From the NCBI RefSeq assembly GCF_000237925.1, contig NC_031495.1, forward strand, positions 5,991,852-6,055,851: DNA of 64,000 nucleotides, given 5' to 3'. The notes beneath the pieces were generated by a model. It worked only from the letters and a program-made list of their open reading frames with translations, had not been told where the DNA came from and searched no databases. This DNA is from Schistosoma mansoni. Lineage: Eukaryota; Platyhelminthes; Trematoda; Strigeidida; Schistosomatidae. A program made the translations under genes and the position numbers. Shown piece after piece: positions 11,101 through 22,560 of the stretch (positions are counted from its first letter, which is position 1; the number at the start of each line of letters is the position of its first letter).

Positions 11101-12815
11101 GATCCAGTCTATTTTAAGTTAGTTATATTGCAAAACATGGTCATTCCATGCACTACAAACATCTTCGAAGGTGGTTGATTGACTGTTCAACCATAAAGAA
11201 GTGTGGTAATTTTCTAGATAACGAGCCAGAGACGCACTCATCATTGTAAATTTGTGCTAAATATGCAAATGTGACGTAAGTCATTTTAACTGAACTGTAT
11301 CACGCTGCATTGTCTACATGAATCACCTTTAGTGGTTATATACTAGGTTTGGAATACAATCACCGATAAGTCTCGGTTGACGATAATATTTGGAAACCCA
11401 CCACTTCGCAGCTTATTGTAACCGAATATTTTAATATACCGATGAGAATTCCTTATCCATATTACTTTTTTTATGAAAAACCAATTTCAGGGTATCTTAA
11501 ATATGGATACAAGCGCTCATTGTGATCCTAATCTACTGCCACAACCAAACCATGTGATTGTCAACCACCTATATGCCCTCTCAATAAAGGTGAGTAGTCC
11601 CGTTTACCCAAAGTACGTAGCATGCATTTCTGTACATATTAGCTTGCTTATTCTTTTTACCCAGTTGGTATCCATTCCCGTGAAGATTACATCTAAAGTC
11701 TGGATAAACTATGTAGCAACATGTTATTTATCCGTAGTAGTGATATACACAGCGTGGACCAGAGTCAGACAAGGCCTTCTACTCTCCTCCTTCCTTTTTC
11801 TTCTGGTGATTGACTGGATTATAAAAACATCGACATCTGAGGGGAAGCACGGAATAAAATTAGACGATTTGGAATTCGCCGATGACCTGGCCCTCCTATC
11901 TCATACACACGAACAAATACATACGAAGACAACAAATGTAGCAACAGCCTCTGGAAAAGTAAGCCTCAACATACACACTCGGTGGCGGAACTCTGGAAGA
12001 GGTGGAAACATTAACGTACCTGAGAAGCGTCATCGACGAACGAGGATTAGATGCAGACATAAAGACGAAGATTGATAAAACAAGGACCTCATTCACACAA
12101 GTGAAGAACATGTGGAACTCAAAACAACTGTCAGCCAACATCAAAGCGAGTATCTTTAATACAAACGTGAAGACTGTCTCACTGTGCGGAGCTGAGACGT
12201 GGAGAACTACTACGACCATCACCAAGAAGGTAAAAGTATTTATAAATAGTTGTCTTCTCAAAATACTCAACATACACTGGCCGGATACCATCAGTAACAG
12301 CCTTCTGTGGGAAAAGACAAACCTGCTTGTAGCTGAAGAGGAAACTAGGAAAAGACGTTGGGGGTGGATAGGACATACATTGGGGAAATCATGAGGCAAG
12401 CGCTAACTTGGAATCCTCAAGGAAAGCGGAAAACAGGAAGGCCAAAGAACACATTACGCTGGGAAATAGAAGCAGATATGAAAACGGTGAATAACAACTG
12501 GGAAGAAGTGGAAAGGATTGCCCAGGACAAGGTTGGACGAAGAGTGCCAGTGGGCAGCCTATGCTCCTCGACGAGGGGTGACAGGCGTAAGTAAATAAAA
12601 GTAACCACATACAGTATTTGTGCGTTGTTAAAACTATTTATAAAGCGATGGCGTTTAACGTTCGCCTCCTTAAAAGGTTCCAAAATGGATGATTGAATTA
12701 GACAATTATTATTACTTTTATTTTTCTTCAGGACGGTGTAGTCGTACTCAGTGTAATCACACGCTTCAGGCAAAAATTTGTGTCAACTCTTTTCTACAAA
12801 CCGATTGAAGGATGA
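8115..12815 (+). CDS. PRKAB: 5'-AMP-activated protein kinase subunit beta (3' part, last three exons)
   Basis: The beta subunit scaffolds AMPK by binding the alpha C-terminus and gamma subunit through its C-terminal domain. Three exons with AG/GT borders are visible: 8115-8285, 11491-11589 and 12732-12815, all phase 0, giving 117 residues and a TGA stop. The first ends [10 protein letters not shown], the second carries [20 protein letters not shown] and the third ends [13 protein letters not shown]. These match the conserved animal AMPK-beta order ([41 protein letters not shown]). Two residues (EG) follow the usual KPI end. The N-terminal part and the glycogen-binding (CBM48) domain were not found between 1 and 8100, so they probably lie left of the window. 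The first visible intron holds a Gypsy integrase relic and a SINE-B tandem; the second holds an RTE fragment. A poly(A) signal AATAAA is at 12992-12997. Confidence 0.93.
8389..8406. repeat. (TA)n microsatellite
   Basis: Short pure TA run in the first visible AMPK-beta intron, at the left edge of the integrase relic. Confidence 0.85.
8405..8812 (+). mobile_element. Gypsy-type integrase relic
   Basis: The conceptual translation shows a retrotransposon integrase core: LVVVDEF around the first catalytic Asp, [10 protein letters not shown] around the second, then [11 protein letters not shown] where functional Gypsy integrases have an HPQSNGQAER-like motif, so the third acidic residue is replaced by Lys. 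Downstream text ([13 protein letters not shown]) continues the integrase after in-frame stops. It is a dead fragment inside an AMPK-beta intron, cut on its right by SINE-B. No gag, protease or RT accompanies it. Confidence 0.82.
8811..9308 (+). repeat. SINE-B tandem (about 1.24 units)
   Basis: Begins at GCCGTC/CAGTG, the ribozyme cleavage site. It continues through one tail (8815-8922), the AT-rich leader, the tRNA-like head with A-box- and B-box-like text (9095-9160), an intact hammerhead and a second tail to CAAAACCCCTTCTGA. The two cleavage sites (CAGTG at 8815 and at 9218) are 403 bp apart, which gives the unit length. Confidence 0.83.
9177..9224 (+). ncRNA. Hammerhead ribozyme, intact core (SINE-B)
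   Basis: CACTG (9179-9183), CTGAGGAG, stem II TCCTATGATGGGA, CGAAAC, GGCCGTC, then CAGTG from 9218. Stem I closes CACTG/CAGTG, the core is consensus, and cleavage is expected after the C at 9217. One G-U pair lies in stem II. Confidence 0.82.
9309..11490. other. AMPK-beta intron, unexplained sequence
   Basis: AT-rich intronic sequence with a (TAG)n tract near 9993-10013. The less AT-rich part (about 10500-11300) has no recognisable frame and no second copy noticed in the window. Confidence 0.4.
11690..12600 (+). mobile_element. RTE-like LINE fragment (RT palm to C-terminus)
   Basis: Broken frames give the reverse transcriptase order [20 protein letters not shown], then the catalytic [10 protein letters not shown], then [12 protein letters not shown] and [15 protein letters not shown], and the C-terminal [26 protein letters not shown]. 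This is the RT-endonuclease type common in schistosome RTE elements (SR2/Perere-3-like by recollection). Its 5' part is missing. It ends near AAGTAAATAAAAG and lies sense-oriented in an AMPK-beta intron. Confidence 0.85.
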
Positions 12816-12991
12816 CCAATATATACATATCCTAGAATTGATTTCTTTTTGGTTACAGACATTTCATGAGTCACGAATACACGCTTAAAATTCGTTTTAA
12901 GCCTTTTATAAATTTTTTTAAAAACTATGTTTTTTTTGTAATTCATCATGGGGATAAGCAATTAAATTAAAAAACATCGACTTATTATTAG

Positions 12992-12997
12992 AATAAA
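12992..12997 (+). terminator. AATAAA poly(A) signal for AMPK-beta
   Basis: A canonical hexamer 177 nt after the AMPK-beta stop, before the convergent lamin B receptor stop at 13223. Confidence 0.55.
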
Positions 12998-13222
12998 ACA
13001 TTGGGAGTAAAAAAGGGTTAAATAGAAAACTGTACACCTAATAGATTGTCATGACAAAACTTTGATATATGTATGCTGCCAATTTGAAGAATTCTAAAAG
13101 TTCACATGAAACAAAGAGCATTAAATCTATAAACATTAAAGTTTATAAGAATTGACCATTGAGCGAAAAATATATAAAACACATTGACATAAATGCAATA
13201 AATATTATGAAATAAGTAGTAA

Positions 13223-16200
13223 TTAAAAAACTTTAGGTATGAATCGATACGGCACCAATGCTGTGTACTTTTGCCATGCTGGACCATGTTTTCTTAAACA
13301 AACATCCTCTACAACCATAGAACGATGAATAATGTTGAGAATTGTGATAGCGGAAATTCCCCATAACAGTGGAGAGTCAAGACCTATAAAGAGAGAAAGG
13401 TGGGAAGTTAGTGTTAACTGCCAACGGTAATTCATAAGATTAATGCGGTCAGTACGAGTGTCAATTCAAACACAGGCTTGTTCCGGCAATTACCCAGGTG
13501 ACTGTAAACAAGTCTGACAATCGCCCGGAAAACTGTGATTTAGATACTCAATCTTGAAGAATTTATGAATTATCTTTACATATGTTGAGTACAGATTCAG
13601 TGTTAAAGATCAATTTCGAAAAACACACACATAAAAATCAATAAAGCTCACCGCATGGAACCTGCATTGCCACGGCCATAATAATGTAACCCACATAATT
13701 CGGGTGGCGAACATAACCCCAAAAACCTGAAACTAGTAATCGCTGAGCACCTGGTCCAACAACTATTTCAGCATCTAAAAACAGGAACAGATAAACGAAT
13801 AAATCGATAATTTTGATTATACTAAAGAGTACACAAATGAAACTGTACGCATACTATTTCTATTGATTGAATTCTGTCTTATATCGCAAACTAACAGTTA
13901 GCTCGTTTGCCTCAGTATTGTTAAAGACTGTTAATGTAACTCGAGGTTTGAACATAACCAAAGTGTTCTTACCCGAGATCTGGTTGATTAAAGATACATT
14001 TGACTTAGCTCACTGAATCAATAAATCCTATAAACTCTCAAGTTAGTGACCTTCTATTTCACATAAATTCTGTGAGCAGTAAAAATTACGGAATAGCATT
14101 GCGATTTACACCAGTTTTTACTTCATGATTCTTTGGTCATTCTATATGTATATATATTTGAAGTTTCCTCAGCAAAATGTTAATAAAAAACAACTGATAA
14201 CGTGATGAGAACTTTAGTACTAAACTTTGAATTATGAGTACAATAATACAGGTTGTGGAACACCAACAGAACATGTGCGATCGAATAACCAATTCGAATT
14301 TTTTGGTCTAAATGAAACTCAATATATAAAGTGCTGTAGGACAAGCGACAAGTCAACTCTGGTGATGACTATTACCATATCGCTAACATATGATCATAAC
14401 TGGTGATGTGTGATTAGAAAATGAGGTTTCCAAGATAATATACGTTGAAAATAATAAAGCATAAAAGTGGGGAAACACAATATAACTCTACAAATTGAGT
14501 TGGTTCATCTTCAGTATTGAATAGATGAGTTACTACACGCTAACTGCGTAAAACATGTTAGTTGTTAGTTATGGATTTAGTAATCAAGATAAGAATAAAG
14601 CACTGGATAAACTAGCTACTATAAACGTTTTAAGGTCCATAGTTATTCTTAACTCAAGAAATCTCAAGACTGTACAAAGAGCAAAATACATTTCGATAGA
14701 AAATATATGTCAACTCACTAGCGAATGATGGGTCGTGAGGATCACGTCTGAATCTATCTTTCTGGTTGTTTGATCTACGATGAATCCATAATCCCAGTAA
14801 AAATAAAACCATAGAAATTCCCATAATCCAGGCATTACAACTATGTTTTGAAGAACTAGTTAGCTGTCTGCCAACATCAGGTCTTGAAGACAAGTATGAA
14901 CTTGTTATGGAATACACGAAAGGTAGAGCGACCAGTCGACTGATAATAAAGCAAGAACCAAATGTTACGGATTGCATTTCGTAAGTAAAGGAAAAGGCAT
15001 GCTGAAATAAATATAAAAAACATGGTATATGCAATAGAATATTGCAACGTATTATGATAAAAATTTAAATTCATAAAGTTTGCTATTCTCCGAAAAACAA
15101 TTTTTAATTGATTTTGACTACTTACAGTGTACAACAAAAGACGAAGAATCAAGTACGTATGAAAATACACTACAACACGTACCTCGAAGATGAAGAAGTC
15201 AAGCACCCATAAGGCGTGCATAAGAGCATGCGCAGCAAGAGCCGGGCTTATGCGTTCATATTGCTCATACTGTCTGAATATATACGTTAAATCTATTAGG
15301 GGCAATGCCATCAATCCCGATCGTGTTATAGTCATTTTCCAGTCAATACCAAGCCACTGAGGTCGTACGTGACGACCACACCAGAAATCAAGGAAAATAC
15401 TACCTATAAATTGTGAGAAAAGCATGCATTAAATAATTATATAATTAATTGGTAAATGATAAGTACTGTTAGCACTGATAGCGAGCCTACTGTAGATAGA
15501 AAGTTCTACGGATATGTTTTGTTTTCTTTGAGAGTGATCGGTTCCACTCTTTACATTAAAAACCTAAGGGCAGGCTGCAGTCACTTTCCGACAAAACGTA
15601 CATATGCTTTAGTGTGAAATGAATATGAGTACTGTGCAGTTAAATAAATAAACAAAGAGCAAGTACAATATAGTATCCATTTTCTCGAAAATTAACAATG
15701 TACGAGTGTGAAACCAATTAAAGTCAGGAAAATATTACACATGCATTTCCTACGACACTGATTAAAATTAAATGGAAATCATATAATCTAACTGATTAAA
15801 AACAGCATCGACTACTTTCACTAACTTGTTTTGGCCGCTGATTGTCTTGTATAACGTACAACTGTCTTAGAGGCGAAATACGCAACCAACGACAAAAAAA
15901 GAGACGCCAAACAAGATGAAGTCAGTAAACTGAGCCACAGGTTTGGGAGCATTTGACTTGGTTTTAAATTCCTGACTGTAGTACACTCGGAGATTTCAGC
16001 GAAAGCAAACAACCCGATGAAGATGACAAAAGATATCAGGCCTAAAAGAATAAATACATACAATATTAAAATAACGATAACTAACAGAAAAAAGTTCAGA
16101 TTAATGGATGAGAAGTGTTTATGTTTTACTGTTTCATAAGACTTTGAAGAAACTTCATTTAAAAATGTCACCACTAAAAGCACATGTCCACTTATATGAA

Positions 16201-18713
16201 TGATGAGATAGAAATCTGATAATAAACACCCCTTTAGTTAAGTTTGCTAGATAGTTTATTTCTGAAGGTACTAACTGCTCAAATTATCTGAAAAGAAACA
16301 GTGGATTTACCGATTAAGTTGGTCAACAATATACTTTTATGATGAATAGAATTATATTTTGGACAGGTGATTTGAAAATTATAGTACTATTGCGTTGCTT
16401 ATTTACAAAATTACTGGCATATATCAATACATAACATTTACTTTCTACATTATTCAGATATTCGTTCTAAATTAGTGCTTAATTCGGTTATCACAGGGAG
16501 TAGTTATGCTTTTAATCAACTGTGCTTTATATAGACTTCGTCTCAACAGTAAAAAAAACTTACTATTACAGCGGTAGTCGATATTTCGGTGCCCTGTAGT
16601 AACCATTCGACCAATAGGGAGAAAACGAGCAACTAGACACTGTAACAAAAGATACATGAAAACGAGCACGGAACTCTGGATATTGATATAGTTGTGCCAG
16701 TCAGTTGGCCAAAGAACTCCAAGGAATGGACGTGCAGGACCCCACAAACTTTTGTTATCTCCTGTTGGCCAAAGAATTTCAATTAGTGGAAACGCAGATT
16801 CCCATAAGCTTTTGTTTTCTCCAGAAAAATTGCTTATTGAAATGGGTGCGAATATCAGAAGATTCAGCCAGTAAACAAATGGTACAATGAACAGTACTTG
16901 AATAATGGCAACAACAGTTGGACTAAACAACGTTTTACGATAATTTGTCAAGAGTGGAGTTAGTGTTACTGGTTTGTGTAGTTGGGTCGCTTCCGACTTG
17001 TGAACTAGTCTGTAAGAAACAGATATATAACAGTATATTTAACATAGCGTACTAATAAAATGTGAGCTTGTGGGTTATTTGATCAGATACTTGAGCTTCA
17101 AAACAACTTTTCAGAATTTCGTAGAAATTAACCAGGAATACCTAGATTCAGTGTTATGACGTAAAATACTGATTTTTAAAAGGAAACGTGTGAGCAATGC
17201 GGGCGGAAACAACTGACGTTATTTGCACTGGAAGTACATTATTCTGCAACTGCATATTCGTCTAACTACAAATGAAAAATATACTTCGTTACCAAACACC
17301 TGTATTAACTTAATCCCCTGAAACTGTTGAGTTATTTAATGATTGTGATTTCAAATAACGTGAAAACAAACGTAGATCAATCCCAGAAAGAAATGGATTG
17401 ACTATGAGGAGAGTACTTGCCGTACTAAACTGAATGAATGAATGGATGGGTCATGAGACTAAGGATACATAACACTCAAGTAGCTAGTGAACTGCAGATT
17501 TATAAATGAAATCAGTTGTGTATGGTGGAAGTTCTATCAATGAACCGGTTTCTGCAGCAGTCTGATAAGTCTTTACAAATACTGTCACTGGGTGGCTCAA
17601 AAGATTATTTAATATGTTACTGCCTTAGGCTAAGCTTTTTAACAACAAAGTGCTATGCACGCTCTTGTTTTAAAGACAGAAAAGTAATCATTTGTACTTG
17701 ATAATCACTGTCACTTTTACCCATAGCCCTGTAAGAAAGCGATCGAGAGTAAACAATAGTCAGCTATAAGCATACAACCTGCTAACGACAAATAAACCGT
17801 CTATCAGGTTGTTATTGATTGATAGAATTCGCTGAGAAAAGGATGGCATATCCAAGAGGCAGAAAGCTGGTCATATTATTGATTTATTTAAGCACACGTT
17901 TTAGTCAAACGTTTTATTTTGGAAAAAGCAGAAACTTTCCAGTTTTAGGACTGATTTGATGAAAGTAATGAATATAGAATCCTTCGCGGTAGAACAACCA
18001 GTACTTATTCGGCGCCACTTGAGAGGGAACATTCGTACAGTGGTTTTTCATAATACACCAGTTTTTCTAATTTTAACGAACTGCTGGTGTTTCTTATACC
18101 AACGATAGAGTTTTCTATACACATAAAATCTTTAGAGATGTGAAAATATAGGCAGATTCCAACCAGTTGATTTGAACAATTCAGTCACATGATTCAAGCA
18201 CACGAGAACGTTTTAGTAAACTTGAGTATTAGTAGTAGAGTGGATTACTTCTAGATTCTTTACAAGACATTACTCCCGTAAAACTGAAAAAGTGATAAAG
18301 CGATTACAGATTACTATACCTTTATGTGATCATTGTCAAGTGATTAAGTGAACAAGTTGCTTCAAAGAGCTTTTCAACACAAGGTTTACTTGTGACTTTA
18401 AGCCTAATATTCTAAATGTACGGCGTTTTACAATGTTTAATAATACCGTGCTAACGAAACATTGTTATAAGTTATCTCCGAGGGCATAACAAGATAGTTC
18501 AAAAGCCATGATAGTATAAACATACAGTGAGTTTGCATTTTATTGACCAACCAGTTAATGACTGGAATCCGTTAGCATAAGTAGCATTTAGAAAATAGTG
18601 AAACACTGGTTATTGAAAGTTACTGCGAGAACAAAAGCTGACCAACTTGTTGAATATCCGTGATTTTGAAGACCAGATGAGCAAACATTCAATGGTTCCA
18701 AGCTGAACGCGCT

Positions 18714-18760
<47 letters not shown>

Positions 18761-19482
18761 CAAAAATCTAGATTATTAATAGGCTCATCACTCAGTAAAT
18801 ATAGTTTGGTCAGCATACGCAGAATAACAGATTATCAGTAAAACAACTAATCTGGATGAAAAACTCAAATATCGACAAGTAAATTTTTCGATTTTATGAA
18901 CCGACTGAGACTAAAAATCAATCATTATTGCGTTAAATCAAACTAATCGGAAATCTATTAACGTCTAAGTGATGCAGTATATTAGATTTAGGTTGATTAT
19001 TTGAATTAGTAGCATTTCACATATGCATATTTTCTTTTTGCACACAAAATGGAAGTTTACAATACTGTATTAAAATCATGTTTTCAAAAGGTCACAGCTA
19101 ATAATTGCGACTTCGTGTGAAATCTAGAACATCGAACTTACCCTTCCTGATAGATATGAGTTGGTTTATCTGTTTCTATTTTCTTGACAATTTTTTGGGA
19201 AAAACGAGATAGTCCATGGTTTAGAGGCAATGATTTTAATACGTCAGTTTGGGCAGGGCGATCAAACACAGTCTCAGTATACTGGGTTGTTTTTGTAACA
19301 CTTTTCACAGATTCTTCACTAGGGTCAGGGCTAGGAGAACGTCTACGCCTCACCTTGGACTCAGAGGCGGGCGTACGCGCTCGCCTAGTAGGTGTTTTTG
19401 ATCGAGACCGTGCAGAGCTTGGGGTTCGTGAACGAATTTTTGAAGTACCCCGACTAGTTGATTTACTACGACCCCTCGTTAC
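13223..19482 (-). CDS. LBR: Lamin B receptor / sterol C14-reductase-like inner nuclear membrane protein (partial)
   Basis: Seven exons join in phase with GT/AG borders: 19142-19482, 16564-17009, 15826-16041, 15183-15403, 14719-15001, 13652-13774 and 13223-13383 (596 residues plus stop). The first exon is an Arg/Ser-rich linker ([18 protein letters not shown]), as in the LBR nucleoplasmic domain. The rest is a multi-pass membrane domain: [12 protein letters not shown] aligns with [25 protein letters not shown] with the ERG4/ERG24 signature SGWWGFVRHPNYLGD, and [17 protein letters not shown] with the LBR C-terminus. Vertebrate LBR links chromatin and lamins to the nuclear envelope and can reduce the sterol C14 double bond. 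Several reductase signature residues are changed here, so enzyme activity is doubtful. An in-frame 60-bp duplication lies in exon 16564-17009. The N-terminal Tudor exon was not found. Confidence 0.92.
16705..16824 (-). repeat. In-frame 60-bp tandem duplication within the LBR exon
   Basis: Two adjacent 60-bp units (16705-16764 and 16765-16824), each encoding NKSLW...LWPT (20 residues), in the loop after the first predicted membrane span. The copies have diverged (ESAFPLIEI versus GPARPFLGV), so the duplication is not recent. Confidence 0.85.
18716..18759. repeat. (TA)n microsatellite
   Basis: About 44 bp of pure alternating TA in the LBR intron next to the RS-rich exon. Confidence 0.95.
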
Positions 19483-20984
19483 CTGCAAATGAATGTTTAC
19501 AAACACTAAAATATCATGACATGGCATAATAAGTTTCTCAGAAAGTTGGCATATATGTATTTCCTTAATAGTCAGTCAATATCAACGCGAAATCCGAATA
19601 TCGGCAAAAGTATGCTACACTGACGAACCAATTAGACTAAAAATAGCAGTCATCGAATTTTCGGACGATATCTGAAAAGTAGTGATGAGGATCTCGTGTA
19701 TTATTAGAAACTAAATATAAGATGTGCATATCTGATTTTTAGGACACTCAAAATTGATAAACACATGTGGTGTAACTAATGTGATTTTACAATGGTGTAA
19801 TACGTAATATTTACTTTAGTCTTAATACCTAACCCTATTAAAACTCATTTCTAACAAAATTATTTACTCCTCGCCCAACAACTATCATCGTCAGCTCTCC
19901 ATTATTTGGATAAATTATATATATATATATAAACCAAACTTTATTGGATGAGAGATTAATTACTAGAGGCCAATCGTACAGTACCTATAAAATTTGTTGC
20001 TTAAGATAATAAATTCGGATGGAAACACCTCTGCTAAGTGAGTGCAGTTTTTCCTGCCAGCATTCGATTTTAAACACATATCAGGCAAAACCACACAACA
20101 ACTACCATCGCCACTGCATTACATAGACATAGGAAACGAAAATGTTAGACGTGTGTTTTACCTAGGTCTATCAACACACTACTAGTAATACAAACTAAAT
20201 GGCGCTTGTGAAGTATACTGCCATCACCTACGGCGTGCCGATAGTGAGTTGTTCAGCAAGAACTTAGCCAAGTCTGAACTCTTCTGATCGCTTCCAGCGA
20301 TCAGTCAACCACGTGATTGTATTGTTTTAGGGTTTAACGGTAGGGCCATATAATCAGTAATTCAGAATGTCAGACGAACACCTAATGTGACCAACAAGCC
20401 TAAAAGAATACGAGAATAACTGAGACAATAGTGAGGTGGACTAACGGCCTGAATTAAAATAATGGCAGCTCAATGAATTATCTTTACTACTGCCATCAGA
20501 TGAACGGCAGTATCAGAATGATAATAATTGGACGACTAAACTCCTAACTATTGACAGTCACCAAAACTCAGGTAAAAGACACCGACTTGAGGCCTAGAAA
20601 GTACTTTTGCTGATTACGAACGACAAACCGACTGTATAACAAAACAAGGACGACAATCTACAAAATACTTCAAACTGATAGACACCTCCTGAGAAAGCGA
20701 ATTTCCCAAATATTCCAAGAAAAAATGAGTCATTCAATGGTTTACGTATAATATGCTTACCACCTCATTGGTCTTCTTTCTGAGTGGCATCGGAGTGGTA
20801 AATAATTTGGTAGCAATCGGTAATAACGAACAAAGATGCGAAAATGGCGACGCAGTGCTTGTTAAAACAAAAGAAGTGAAAGATACCTAGGGCAATAAAT
20901 TTCTCATACCAAATATTAACAGATGATATAGATTTTGAATGTTGTGCATTAAAATTTTTCAGTAATGATAGATAAATACCATGG
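19483..20984. other. LBR 5' intron or intergenic, unexplained
   Basis: Should contain or lead to the LBR upstream exons on the minus strand. No Tudor-like exon (a G-x-x-V-x-x-W-P pattern) was seen. Includes (TA)n at 19917-19931 and a moderately GC-rich stretch at 20160-20340 of unknown nature. Confidence 0.4.
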
Positions 20985-21317
20985 TTGTTACTGTAGCGGT
21001 AAATAAATCCTCAAAATCATTAGCTCTGTAAGTGTTCGACATTGGATGCTGTCCACATTAGTTTTAATGGAATCACCTAGCTGGGAGGTGCTCGGTCATG
21101 CATCCGCACCAGATCATGAATGGGAACGCCGTGCTCAACTTCTCCTGCGATCGCTAGTCAGTCTAGATCAGTCACTTCTTGATATTTTGATAATCTATCA
21201 AATATATATCTCTCAACCTCCTCACTTCTGACTTTTGATTTCACTGAGTGGGCGCGATTCAATTGCAGCAAGTGTTGCTAGTTAAAGTGTCATACTACAA
21301 TATCTGTGGCGTCTTCA
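20985..21317 (+). repeat. Gypsy-type LTR
   Basis: A 333-bp block bounded by TG...CA, repeated with divergence at 31183-31505 and about 42073-42345. It is followed at once by TTGGTGACCCGACGTGATCC, the position and appearance of a tRNA primer-binding site, and then by gag/protease-like coding text. Confidence 0.78.
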
Positions 21318-22560
21318 TTGGTGACCCGACGTGATCCGGGACACTAACCCATAAATTGTGAGTCTCTTGCCTTTTGGAACTTCACGAATCATTGCTTTAC
21401 TTAATTTTTGATATATATTGTGATACATTTATCTTATTTTTAAATATTTTTCCTTCGTTTACCCCTTTACTTTAAATTCGTCATGACAGAATAGACTCCT
21501 AAGCTACTCAAGGTCAAGATTCTTACACCATCGTCGTTTCAGCTAATGCCTTTTCGGTAGGACAATTTCGAAGCTTGATTCTGCTACGTAGAGGCCGACT
21601 TCTACAAGCACGGCATGACTGATCCACGCGCACAATTCCTCGCAGTAGTAAAGCCACTACCTTGCGAATTCAACAGACAAGTCACACCTAGTTTTTTCGG
21701 CAGCTTATGAAACCCTAAAAACGGTCGATTCAGAGACGCGGAGATGTAACCGAACGACAGAGGTTAGATCAACTCCCTAAAACATCGACTCGTAACATCG
21801 TTCTGCGACAGACATGTTGCTAAGAATGAGAGAGGTAATAGGCCAAAGAACTTTCTAATGATGGCCTATTCAGACAACGTTTCTTGTTTAAACTTCCTCA
21901 ACGCGTGCAAGCTGTGCTGGTCTCGTATAAAAACAACGCCGTATATGAGCTCTCTGAATCTGCCGACTGGATCCTCGAAATCACAAAATCTAATGCCGAG
22001 GTTTCTTCACTTAAAGAAAAACCTCAAACGACCCTGGATGACATTATGTCATATACTTACACGTTATCTTAGGCTTCGTAATGACCGTAAACGGTCACTT
22101 CGCATAGGCGATCTATCTCTAGACCACGAGAGACTGATAACACCAACTGGTGCTGTATCATAACCAGTATGGGAAGTCTTCCAGAAATTGCTGAAAGCCC
22201 TGAAAACACAAAATCGACAGACACGAAAAATAGTTACGGAAACTTCCCAGCCGGCACGTGTTAACAGCAGCAGTAGCCGACGAACATAGCCGTCTGTTAT
22301 ATGTCAGAGATGTGATCACGAAAGTTCACTACCTCTTCGATACTGGCGCAGAAGTTAGTGTTCTTCCAGCAATTGCTAACAACAGGCTTCACGAATCTGT
22401 TTTGAACCTACAGGCGGCAAATGGAAAGCCAATCGCCACACATGGTGAAAGGTACGTTTACCTTCACGACCATTTACACAAACCTATCCCTTAGATCTTC
22501 GTGGTTGCAGATGTTTCTATGCCAATAATTGGTGTACATCTCGCGTTCGTACCTCACGAG
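21318..22560 (+). mobile_element. Gypsy gag-protease relic
   Basis: After the primer-binding-site-like text, frame-broken gag-like sequence (about 21480-22150) leads to an aspartic protease: HYLFDTGAEVSVLPA (DTG catalytic triad) at about 22320-22370, with IIGVHLAFVPHE near its end. Homology stops abruptly near 22560. No reverse transcriptase or RNase H follows. Confidence 0.82.

Noticed and set aside
14877-15425. 182-codon open frame as a single exon
   Set aside because: Only 15183-15403 has acceptor/donor borders in phase with its neighbours. The rest reads through introns.
19184-19492. 102-codon plus-strand frame
   Set aside because: Antisense shadow of the RS-rich LBR exon. The minus strand has proper splice borders and phase.
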